From RGIG2206 sp045577615 (lineage in GTDB: Bacteria; Bacillota; Clostridia; Oscillospirales; Acutalibacteraceae), in the NCBI GenBank assembly GCA_045577615.1, contig JAZNIT010000052.1, forward strand, positions 1 through 64,000: 64,000 bases of DNA, read 5' to 3'. A program made the position numbers and the translations under genes. The notes beneath the pieces were generated by a model, which made no database searches, had not been told where the DNA came from, and was given only the letters and a program-made list of their open reading frames with translations. This document shows, one piece after another, positions 25,510-33,734 of this stretch (position 1 is its first letter; the number at the start of each line of letters is the position of its first letter).

Positions 25510-26574
25510 TCAGTTGTTGCCGAAGATGGTCATAATGTCTGCATCCAAATCGTCGTTATCATTGGTTGCAGCGGTAAAGCTATCGATGATAGCGGTTGCA
25601 TCGGTGCTGCTGCGCTTGCCGCCGCCAAAGCCGGTAGCAATAACAGTCATACGGATTGCATCCTCAAGATTTTCATCAAGTGAAACACCCCAGATGATGT
25701 TTGCATCTTCATGAGCAGTCTCTTGAACGATGGTAGAAGCAACCTCAACCTCTTCCAAGCCGATATCAACAGAACCGGTGATGTTGATGATAACACCCTT
25801 TGCACCCTTCATATCGGTTTCGATAAGGGGACTGGTGATTGCAGACTTAGCAGCGATTTCTGCCTTGTCACGGCCGGTTGCAAAGCCAACGCCCATGTGA
25901 GCATAGCCGCTGTCCTTAACAATAGCGGTAACGTCTGCAAAGTCGAGGTTAACCATCTGAGGAACCTTGATAAGGTCTGAGATGCTCTGTACACCCTGAC
26001 GAAGAACATCGTCAGCGATGATGAATGCGTTTTTAAGAGTAATCTTCTCTTCAGAAACGTGTTTAAGACGCTCGTTGGGAATTACGATAAGGCTGTCAAC
26101 ATGCTCGCTGAGTGCTGCGATGCCCTTTTCAGCCTGGTTCATACGAAGCTTGCCTTCAAATGCGAAGGGCTTGGTTACGATACCAACGGTGAGGATGCCA
26201 AGCTCTTTGGCAATCTCTGCAACGATGGGAGCTGCGCCGGTACCGGTACCGCCGCCCATACCAGCGGTGATGAATACCATATCGGTGCCGCGAAGGATAG
26301 CAGCGATCTCGTCACGAGATTCTTGTGCTGCGTTTTGACCAACTTCGGGCTTGGCGCCTGCGCCTTGACCGTTAGTTGACTTCTCACCAATTTGAAGCTT
26401 GTGGTCTGCCTTTGAAAGAAGAAGTGCAGATGCATCGGTATTGATAGCGATAAACTCTACACTGTTTACGCCTGCATCAACCATGCGGTTAACTGCGTTA
26501 CCGCCGCCACCACCGACGCCCACTACCTTTATTTGAACAACGCTGTCAAGTTCATTTGCTACTTCGAATGCCAT
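25510..26574 (-). CDS. ftsZ: Cell division GTPase FtsZ
   Basis: Tubulin-like GTPase that forms the division ring. The 354-residue protein has the GTP-binding VGGGGGNAVNRM (~17), the tubulin signature GGGTGTGAAP (~107) and the T7-loop region NLDFADV (~208) with the catalytic aspartate. The C-terminal linker is short (~25 residues) and the end reads DDLDADIMTIFGNN, which departs from the common DIPxFLR-like binding peptide. AAGGAGG precedes the ATG and its own promoter lies upstream. No ftsA is next to it. Confidence 0.96.
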   Translation of the reverse strand: MAFEVANELDSVVQIKVVGVGGGGGNAVNRMVDAGVNSVEFIAINTDASALLLSKADHKLQIGEKSTNGQGAGAKPEVGQNAAQESRDEIAAILRGTDMVFITAGMGGGTGTGAAPIVAEIAKELGILTVGIVTKPFAFEGKLRMNQAEKGIAALSEHVDSLIVIPNERLKHVSEEKITLKNAFIIADDVLRQGVQSISDLIKVPQMVNLDFADVTAIVKDSGYAHMGVGFATGRDKAEIAAKSAITSPLIETDMKGAKGVIINITGSVDIGLEEVEVASTIVQETAHEDANIIWGVSLDENLEDAIRMTVIATGFGGGKRSSTDATAIIDSFTAATNDNDDLDADIMTIFGNN

Positions 26575-26660
26575 GATTATTTGTCCTCCTTATATTTAAG
26601 TCCTTTTAATTGTTTACAAAAAATGGAATTCGCATAGATATAACATCCCATATATTTGGT

Positions 26661-26689
26661 ATTTTAACACGAATTAAAATAAATTTCAA
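26661..26689 (-). promoter_or_regulatory. Sigma-A promoter of ftsZ
   Basis: On the minus strand TTGAAA (26689-26684), 17-base spacer, TAAAAT (26666-26661), inside the 164-base AT-rich gap between ftsQ and ftsZ. It would let ftsZ be transcribed apart from the long dcw message. Confidence 0.75.
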
Positions 26690-26738
26690 TATAATATGTT
26701 TATTTTTTTTGCTTATTTACAATATTTTTTTAAAAATT

Positions 26739-27557
26739 TTATTGTTTTTCTTCGGTTGAAGTGACTTGCTCGTCACTGTGAATACTTTTTCTTGTAAAAT
26801 AGCTCTTGTTTGAGTCACCCGTAAGGTATCGCAAATTGGCATAGCCCTCTACGATATCGCCGTATTTTTTGCGGCTGCTTTCAATTATTTTGGCCGCATT
26901 TTTGCATTTTTTATCCAAATTCTCGGTTGAGCCGAACTGGAGCACAATAAGGTCGTCAATCGTAACCTCGATGTCGGAAATATTGGCTACATTTATTGAG
27001 GTTATACCTTTGATTCCTGCACTTTCAACAGAGCTTCTCACGGAGTTTATAATATCCTCCATCCCCTCATCGAGAACTACCTTTGCGCCAATTGAATAAC
27101 GCTTTATTTGTGCCTCGATTATGGGCAGCTTTTCGGGCATGGTTGTAACAGAATCGAGCACCTTTCCTTTATATGTCAGCACATATCCTTTGTCGGTTTT
27201 GTATGCGCTGTCGGCCTTGCAGGTCTTTACTGTAATTGTTATGGTGTCGGGGTATTTTCGATTGACCTCTGCCTCGCCGATGTAAGGAAGCTTTGCACAT
27301 ATATCTGCCTCAACCATTTCAAGGTCGAGCAAATTCATATTGGCACCTTTTTTCACTCCCGAAGCATCCAATATATCCTTTTGAGAATAGGGCGTTTCAC
27401 CCTTTACGGTTATATTGGCAATGTTGAAAAACACGGTAACTGATAAGGTGTATCCTACAGCACCCAAGATAGTAATAATCATAAGTGCTATAAGCAGTTT
27501 AACAAAACCGCTTTGGCGCCGCCTTTTTCTTTTTTTGTTTTTGGTTGAGGTTGCCAA
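26739..27557 (-). CDS. ftsQ: Cell division protein FtsQ/DivIB
   Basis: Bitopic divisome protein that stabilises FtsL and FtsB-type partners. The 272-residue protein has a basic cytoplasmic tail (KNKKRKRRRQ), one membrane segment (~20-42), a POTRA domain (IANITVKGETPYSQKDIL, ~50-68) and the FtsQ beta domain. A charged tail follows. It begins with TTG, placed after AAGGGAGAG, two bases after the murA stop. Confidence 0.9.
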   Translation of the reverse strand: MATSTKNKKRKRRRQSGFVKLLIALMIITILGAVGYTLSVTVFFNIANITVKGETPYSQKDILDASGVKKGANMNLLDLEMVEADICAKLPYIGEAEVNRKYPDTITITVKTCKADSAYKTDKGYVLTYKGKVLDSVTTMPEKLPIIEAQIKRYSIGAKVVLDEGMEDIINSVRSSVESAGIKGITSINVANISDIEVTIDDLIVLQFGSTENLDKKCKNAAKIIESSRKKYGDIVEGYANLRYLTGDSNKSYFTRKSIHSDEQVTSTEEKQ

Positions 27558-27559
27558 CT

Positions 27560-28816
27560 TTATCTCTCCCTTACTATATTTGCTCCTATTTGAGTCAATA
27601 TACCCTCTATGTTTTCGTACCCTCTATCGATATGCTCAAGGGCTGATATTCGCGATACTCCGTCTGCCGCCAAGGCGCAAATTACCATTGCGGCACCGCC
27701 TCTTAAATCAGTGGCTTCAACATTGGCTGAATTAAGCTTGTTGACCCCGTGAACTACTGCTACGCGGTCATAAACCTCAATTGCTGCACCCATTTTGTTA
27801 AGCTCCGAGACATATCTGAAGCGGTTTGAAAATATATTCTCAACAAACACCGACGTTCCTCGACTAAACGCTGCAGCCGCAACAAGCACGGGCTGTGCAT
27901 CGGTTGGAAATCCCGGATACTCGGTTGTGCGAACCCTTATATTACCTTTAAGTTTGCCTGTTGATTCTATAATTATGCGAGTGTTATTGCTATTGATTTT
28001 GCAGCCAAGCTGCTCGAAATAAGGAATTACTGCGTGCAAATGCTTAGGCTCTGCATCAGCAAGTTCAAGTTTACCGCCGCACACCGCAAGCGCACTAATA
28101 TAGGTTGCCGCCACAATTCTGTCAGGGATAACCCTATGTTCACAACCCGACAATTTTTTGACGCCTTCGATGGTTATAACGGTTTCGCCATCCCCTTTGA
28201 TTTTGGCTCCACAGTCACGTAAAAAGTTGGCCAAATCGCAAATTTCAGGCTCTTTTGCAGCGTTATGAATAATCGTTGTGCCCTCTGCGGTAGAGGCTGC
28301 AATCATTATATTTTCAGTCGCTCCAACGCTTGCAATGGGCAAATCCACCGTGCAGCCTTTCAGTCCGTCTGGACTGCTGCAGATTAAGCGACCATGCTCT
28401 TCGCATATAAAAGCTCCCATCTTTTTAAGTGCATCAATATGCAAGTTTATGGGGCGAAGGCCCAGCTCACATCCGCCGGGCGCTGAAAGCTCTGCTTTGC
28501 CTGTTTTTGCAAGCATTGCTCCCAAGAAAATTACCGACGAGCGCATTTCACTCATAAGTGAATCGCTGACCGACCAACCTGTTGTATTGGTGCTGTCAAC
28601 AACCAAGCTGTTATTTGTAAAGTTACACTTACAACCAAGCGACTCAAGAATTCTAATAGACACCTCTACGTCGCTTATCCGTGGACAGTTATGTATAGTG
28701 CAAGGAGTTGAACACAGCAGTGCCGCAGATAAAATGGGCAGCGCACTGTTTTTAGCCCCCTGCAGTTTAATTGTTCCGTTAAGGCTATTTCCGCCTTCAA
28801 TAAGCATCCCCGACAT
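27560..28816 (-). CDS. murA: UDP-N-acetylglucosamine 1-carboxyvinyltransferase MurA
   Basis: First committed step of peptidoglycan synthesis: transfer of enolpyruvate from PEP to UDP-GlcNAc in the cytosol. The 418-residue protein has LQGAKNSALPILSAAL (~15-30, phosphate-binding Lys) and the active-site Cys in PGGCELGLRPINLH (~115), so fosfomycin sensitivity is expected on this basis. I prefer ATG 28816, preceded by GGAAGG, to the GTG 14 codons earlier, which has no ribosome site and gives an atypical N-terminus. Confidence 0.95.
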   Translation of the reverse strand: MSGMLIEGGNSLNGTIKLQGAKNSALPILSAALLCSTPCTIHNCPRISDVEVSIRILESLGCKCNFTNNSLVVDSTNTTGWSVSDSLMSEMRSSVIFLGAMLAKTGKAELSAPGGCELGLRPINLHIDALKKMGAFICEEHGRLICSSPDGLKGCTVDLPIASVGATENIMIAASTAEGTTIIHNAAKEPEICDLANFLRDCGAKIKGDGETVITIEGVKKLSGCEHRVIPDRIVAATYISALAVCGGKLELADAEPKHLHAVIPYFEQLGCKINSNNTRIIIESTGKLKGNIRVRTTEYPGFPTDAQPVLVAAAAFSRGTSVFVENIFSNRFRYVSELNKMGAAIEVYDRVAVVHGVNKLNSANVEATDLRGGAAMVICALAADGVSRISALEHIDRGYENIEGILTQIGANIVRER

Positions 28817-28873
28817 AAACACACGCCTTCCGCCATAGTTATACGACAGTTTATGCACGGCTTGCTTGATTTG

Positions 28874-29995
28874 TTATTTAGTTAAAAGATTGATAATTAC
28901 CTCATAGATACGTTGATTTGTATCTAAAATTGCGTTTTTCTTGGATTTTTGCGACATCTCGGCAAGCTTATCAGGATTGTCAATAAGCTCTGAAACTGCA
29001 TTGACAATAGTGTCGCGATTTAAATCTTTTTCTTCTACAAGACAGGCTGCCGATTTGTTAACAAGAGTCATCGCATTGTAGTACTGATGATTTTCGGCAA
29101 CATTTGGAGAAGGAATAAGCACGGCAGGCTTGCCTTGTGCCTGAAGCTCGCTGACGGTGATAGCTCCTGCGCGGCAAATAACCAGGTCTGCTGCTGCCAT
29201 AAGTACATCCATATTGTTGATATACTCGGTTATATGTAGGCAGGGTGAATTTATATCCACTCCCCTATCCTTTAGCAGCTGAGGCATAAGCTCTACGCCA
29301 TACTTACCTGTGCCGTGAAAGTGATGAACCTTGCCCGACGAAGCGTGCCACTGCATAATATCGGCTGCCGCCTCGTTGATTTTGCGTGCTCCCAATGAGC
29401 CGCCGAAGGACAAAATCATAGGCTTGTCGTCAAGACCAAGAATTTCTCTTGCTTTTTGTTTATCAGCATTCATAACCGATTCACGCACGGGATTGCCGGT
29501 TATAATCGCTTTTTTGCCTTTTAGATTAAAAAACTTTTCTGCCTCCGGCATAGCAAGCATAACTGCATCCATATCGGGAGCAAGCAATTTATTGGCTTTG
29601 CCTGCAAATGCATTTTGCTCGTGAATGCAGCATTTAATGCCCAATTTATGAGCCTCGCGCAAAACGGGGCCGCTTACATAACCGCCCGTACCCATTACAA
29701 CGTCAGGCTTTAACTCCAAAAGCAGTTTCTTGGCCTGTGCAGATGCGGTTGCAAGCAACTTGAGTGCAGAAAGGTTATGCTTTATGTTTTGCAGACTGAT
29801 TTTGCGCTGAAACCCTTTAACGTCGATGGTATAAAAATCTATGCCGGCTTCGGGAACAAGTTTAGATTCCAATCCTTTTTTAGTACCAACGTAATAAAGC
29901 TGTGCTTCGGGATGGCGGCTACGAATATAACCCGCAACTGCAAGAGCAGGATTTATGTGACCTGCTGTACCGCCGCCTGCAAATAATATTTTCAT
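28874..29995 (-). CDS. murG: UDP-N-acetylglucosamine transferase MurG
   Basis: Peripheral membrane glycosyltransferase that adds GlcNAc to lipid I, making lipid II. The 373-residue protein shows the N-terminal glycine loop AGGGTAGHINPALA (~6-19), VMGTGGYVSGPV (~100), FGGSLGARKINE (~193) and the sugar-nucleotide site ICRAGAITVSELQAQGKP (~272). Normal length. It lies between ftsW and murA, all on one strand. Confidence 0.96.
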   Translation of the reverse strand: MKILFAGGGTAGHINPALAVAGYIRSRHPEAQLYYVGTKKGLESKLVPEAGIDFYTIDVKGFQRKISLQNIKHNLSALKLLATASAQAKKLLLELKPDVVMGTGGYVSGPVLREAHKLGIKCCIHEQNAFAGKANKLLAPDMDAVMLAMPEAEKFFNLKGKKAIITGNPVRESVMNADKQKAREILGLDDKPMILSFGGSLGARKINEAAADIMQWHASSGKVHHFHGTGKYGVELMPQLLKDRGVDINSPCLHITEYINNMDVLMAAADLVICRAGAITVSELQAQGKPAVLIPSPNVAENHQYYNAMTLVNKSAACLVEEKDLNRDTIVNAVSELIDNPDKLAEMSQKSKKNAILDTNQRIYEVIINLLTK

Positions 29996-30013
29996 TTTGC
30001 CGCCCTCCTTATA

Positions 30014-31219
30014 TTATTTAGACATTTTACTGTCTCGTGAAATCGAAAGAATTATGCCCATCTGTGCCATAAGCATTATAAGTGCTGTACCGCCATAACT
30101 GAAGAAGGGCAAACTGATACCTGTGTTGGGAATGGTGTTGGTAACAACCATTATATTAAGCGCTGCCTGAATACCCACCTGAATGGTAAGACCAAAGGTC
30201 ATAAGTGATCCAAACTTATCCTTTGCACGAGTGGCAAGGGTAAATCCGCGCCATACAAGCAAGCCAAACAAAACGATAATAGCCAATGCGCCGATAAAGC
30301 CCAACTCTTCGCAAACAATGGCAAAAATAAAGTCGTTATGAGGTTCGGGAACCCAAAGGTATTTTTGCTTTGAGCCACCAAGACCTGCGCCAAAGATACC
30401 GCCTGATCCGATTGCAAGCAAGGACTGAATGGTTTGCCAACCTGCGCCCGAAGGATCACTCCAAGGGTCAAGCCAAGATTGAATACGACTTGAGCCGTAG
30501 TCAACAACTCCTGTTAAAATCGCACCTGCGCCAAGGGCAACACCTGCACCGAGACCGCCAAAAACATAGCGAAGCTTGATGCCGCCCACAACCATAAGAG
30601 ATGCGCCGATTGAGAAAATAAGCAGAGTTGCCGAAAGGTGTGTTTCAACAACAACCAAAGCGCACACAAGTGCAAGCAAAAGTCCAAAAACCAATATGCC
30701 GAAGCGGAAGCGCTTCATATGCTTCATATTATCACATATCAAGTGTGAAAAAAGCAGAATTATTGCAAACTTGGCGATTTCGCTGGGCTGAAAGCTAAAG
30801 CTGCCGATAACAAGCCAACGCTTATAATCAAAGCCCTCTTGCAAGGGAGGAAGCATAAGCACGATGGCAAGCATCGCCACCGATGCGAGATAAATAAACC
30901 ATGCGAATTTTCTGTAAATATGGTAGTTGATTTTGGACGCAATAAGCATCACAACAACTCCAAGCACAGCAAAAACAAACTGCTTTTTGATAAAGTGATA
31001 GCTGTTTCCGTAGTTTTGAAGTGCATAGGCATAGCTAGAGGAGAACAAGCATATCAAACCAACAACCAAAAGCAGCAAAACAAGACCAAAAAAGGTCATA
31101 TCCATTTTGCCCTGCTGAAAAAAGTCGTGCTTTAAAAAATCACCCAAGGATGAGTTTTTCTTTTTGGCCGGTGTTTCGCCGTTATTCACATCATATTGAT
31201 AGTCATAAGTGCGTTTCAT
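30014..31219 (-). CDS. ftsW: SEDS peptidoglycan polymerase FtsW/SpoVE
   Basis: Membrane glycosyltransferase that polymerises lipid II together with a class B PBP. The 401-residue protein has about ten membrane segments, the KRWLVIGSFSFQPSEIAKFA block (~140-160) with the conserved polar residues of SEDS proteins, and GGSKQKYLWVPEPHNDFIF (~275) with the catalytic-region Asp. I start at ATG 31219 after AGGGGGTG; a GTG three codons earlier lies inside that site. FtsW and SpoVE cannot be separated from sequence alone. Confidence 0.92.
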   Translation of the reverse strand: MKRTYDYQYDVNNGETPAKKKNSSLGDFLKHDFFQQGKMDMTFFGLVLLLLVVGLICLFSSSYAYALQNYGNSYHFIKKQFVFAVLGVVVMLIASKINYHIYRKFAWFIYLASVAMLAIVLMLPPLQEGFDYKRWLVIGSFSFQPSEIAKFAIILLFSHLICDNMKHMKRFRFGILVFGLLLALVCALVVVETHLSATLLIFSIGASLMVVGGIKLRYVFGGLGAGVALGAGAILTGVVDYGSSRIQSWLDPWSDPSGAGWQTIQSLLAIGSGGIFGAGLGGSKQKYLWVPEPHNDFIFAIVCEELGFIGALAIIVLFGLLVWRGFTLATRAKDKFGSLMTFGLTIQVGIQAALNIMVVTNTIPNTGISLPFFSYGGTALIMLMAQMGIILSISRDSKMSK

Positions 31220-31239
31220 TACCGGCACCCCCTAATAGA

Positions 31240-32268
31240 TTAAATAAGATAAAGAACTGCTGCGATTGAGCAGCCTATAAGAGTTATTGTTGAAAACACA
31301 ACGCAAATTTTGTTTTCAGACCATCCCGACATCTCATAGTGATGATGGATGGGAGTCATTTTAAATATACGTTTTTTGGTCTTTTTGTAATAGGTAACCT
31401 GAATTACTACTGATATTGCCTCCCAGAAATATACGATGCCTGCAAAAAAAAGCAAAATGGGCATTTCTATCATAAAGCAAAGGGCTACTGCCATACCGCC
31501 AAGGAACATTGAGCCGGTATCACCCATAAACACCTTTGCAGGGTGTCTGTTCCACAAAAGGAAGCCCAAAAGTCCGCCAAGAAATACCGATGCGGTCAGG
31601 CAAGCCAAGGGGTAGCGGGACATTATTGCGGCGATAACAGCAAAGAAAACAGCAACAACAACGGTTACAGAGGTTGCCAAGCCGTCAACACCATCGGTAA
31701 GGTTAACCGCGTTGGTAAAGCCATAGATAAAAATCAATGCTATAGGCCAAAACAAAAGCCCCCAGCCCGAGGTAATATCGATATAGCCAAAGATGGGCAG
31801 TTTGGTTTGAGTCATACCGCCAAGATAAAGGCTGTAAAGATATGCTGCTGCAAGCAAAAGTTGAAATAAGGTTTTTTGCTTGGCAGTTAATCCAAGGTTG
31901 CGCTTTTTAACCACCTTGATATAGTCGTCGATAAATCCAACAAGCGCCATACCGAGAGCCAATATAACACCTGCAACCAAGGGCACCACGCGAAATTCCT
32001 GACCGAAGGCTTCGATTATCCCACCCTCTTCAAGAACTCCTGCAATCCTGCCGATTGAAAGTGCGGTCGGGAAGGCTACCAAGCAGCCAACTATGAACAT
32101 TATACCGCCCATTGTGGGAGTACCTTGCTTATTCTTGTGCCAAACGGGACCGATATCAAGAATAGTTTGACCAAACTTAAGCTTATGCAAGTAAGGTATA
32201 ACGGTATATCCCAGCAGGCCTGTTATTGCAAACGCCAATATCATACCCACAACTGCAGTTACTATCAT
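31240..32268 (-). CDS. mraY: Phospho-MurNAc-pentapeptide translocase MraY
   Basis: Integral membrane enzyme that makes lipid I from UDP-MurNAc-pentapeptide and undecaprenyl phosphate. The 342-residue protein has ten membrane segments, GTPTMGGIMFI (~49), the catalytic region FIDDYIKVVKKRNLGLTAKQK (~112), NAVNLTDGVDGLA (~187) and the HHHYEMSGWSE motif (~310). In many relatives murF lies just upstream and murD just downstream; here murE and ftsW are the neighbours. Confidence 0.96.
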   Translation of the reverse strand: MIVTAVVGMILAFAITGLLGYTVIPYLHKLKFGQTILDIGPVWHKNKQGTPTMGGIMFIVGCLVAFPTALSIGRIAGVLEEGGIIEAFGQEFRVVPLVAGVILALGMALVGFIDDYIKVVKKRNLGLTAKQKTLFQLLLAAAYLYSLYLGGMTQTKLPIFGYIDITSGWGLLFWPIALIFIYGFTNAVNLTDGVDGLATSVTVVVAVFFAVIAAIMSRYPLACLTASVFLGGLLGFLLWNRHPAKVFMGDTGSMFLGGMAVALCFMIEMPILLFFAGIVYFWEAISVVIQVTYYKKTKKRIFKMTPIHHHYEMSGWSENKICVVFSTITLIGCSIAAVLYLI

Positions 32269-32286
32269 AGTATAACCCGTCCTTCG

Positions 32287-33714
32287 TTAGATTTTTAACT
32301 CTTCGAGCGCCTCGGCTACAACCTCGCGCTCGTCAAAATGATACTTTGTTGTTCCTATAATCTGATATGTTTCGTGACCTTTGCCTGCAAGAACGATTAC
32401 GTCGTCCTTTTGTGCATTTTTGATGGCATATTTTATCGCATCGGCGCGATTTTCAATAACCGCGAAGGGCGTAGTTGAGCCCTCAACACCCGGCAAGATA
32501 TCATTGATTATAGCAGCAGGGTCCTCTGTGCGAGGATTATCGCTTGTAACGATTACAAAATCCGACAGCTTGCATGCAATTTCGCCCATAATAGAACGCT
32601 TAGTTTTATCACGGTCACCGCCACAGCCAAAGAGAGTTACCAAACGGCCGCTCTTGATCTCGTTAACAGCGTTTAAAATGTTTTCAACGCCGTCGGGGGT
32701 GTGTGCATAATCGATAAGCACGGTAAAGTCTGCATTGGTAGGCACTACCTCTGCCCTGCCCTTGACTCCTTCGGCAACCGAAATTGCCTCGCAAATCTGT
32801 TTCACATCGAAGCCTAAAGCTGCAATAGTGCTGATGGCACACATAGCATTGGATACAGAGAATTTACCGGGGGTTTTGGTTTTAACCTTTTCGGTCAATT
32901 GGCCATTTTTCAAGGTAAACTCTGTGCCTGCAGGATAGTATTTTATATCTTCTGCTACATAATCACCGCCGTTAATTCCGTAGGTAATTACAGGATATTT
33001 GATACCTGATTTTATTTTCTCTGCATAGCTGTCATCCTCGTTAACAACAGCAACTGCGCATTTATCAAACAGCTTGCGCTTTGCGGCAACATAATTATCC
33101 ATGGTGCCGTGATAATCAATGTGGTCGAGTGTAAGGTTGGTAAATACGCCGACGGCAAAATCTACGCCGTAAACTCGCTCTTGGTCAAGAGCATGTGACG
33201 AAACCTCCATAACCACATATTCGCAACCCTCGTTGACCATCATATCAAACAATTCGTGCAGCTTAATAGCATCGGGTGTGGTGTTTTCAGAGGGAATAAT
33301 CTTATCCCCTGCCATATTGTGTATGGTGCCGATAAGTCCTGTTTTGTGACCCATCGCTTCGAGAGTTGATTTGATAAGATAGGTGGTTGTGGTTTTGCCG
33401 TTTGTGCCTGTTACTCCTATAATTTTAAGTTTATCCTTAGGATTTCCGTAAAACTCGGAGCAAGCCTTTGCATATGTGATGTGAGTGTCAGGCACAACAA
33501 TCTGACAATCTATGCCCACGTTGTGATCAACCACAACTGCTGCAGCGCCTGCGCCGGCGGCAGCCTCGGCATATTTATGACCGTCGGTTGCCCATCCGCG
33601 AATACAGAAAAACAGTGAGCCCTTTTCCACCTTGCGCGAGTCGTTTGTAACTGAGGTTATTTCAACATCGTGATTACCGTAGGGCAATCCGCCCAGCAAT
33701 TTACTGAGTTTCAC
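32287..33714 (-). CDS. murE: UDP-MurNAc-tripeptide ligase MurE, meso-diaminopimelate type
   Basis: Adds the third residue of the peptidoglycan stem peptide. The 475-residue protein has the ATP loop GVTGTNGKTTTTYL (~105-118), the central SSHALDQERVYG motif with the carbamylated-Lys region, and DNPRTEDP (~395). The DNPR motif is the marker for meso-diaminopimelate specificity, matching the lysA gene in this window. Confidence 0.95.
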   Translation of the reverse strand: MKLSKLLGGLPYGNHDVEITSVTNDSRKVEKGSLFFCIRGWATDGHKYAEAAAGAGAAAVVVDHNVGIDCQIVVPDTHITYAKACSEFYGNPKDKLKIIGVTGTNGKTTTTYLIKSTLEAMGHKTGLIGTIHNMAGDKIIPSENTTPDAIKLHELFDMMVNEGCEYVVMEVSSHALDQERVYGVDFAVGVFTNLTLDHIDYHGTMDNYVAAKRKLFDKCAVAVVNEDDSYAEKIKSGIKYPVITYGINGGDYVAEDIKYYPAGTEFTLKNGQLTEKVKTKTPGKFSVSNAMCAISTIAALGFDVKQICEAISVAEGVKGRAEVVPTNADFTVLIDYAHTPDGVENILNAVNEIKSGRLVTLFGCGGDRDKTKRSIMGEIACKLSDFVIVTSDNPRTEDPAAIINDILPGVEGSTTPFAVIENRADAIKYAIKNAQKDDVIVLAGKGHETYQIIGTTKYHFDEREVVAEALEELKI

Positions 33715-33734
33715 GTTATCAGACCTTTCGTCAA

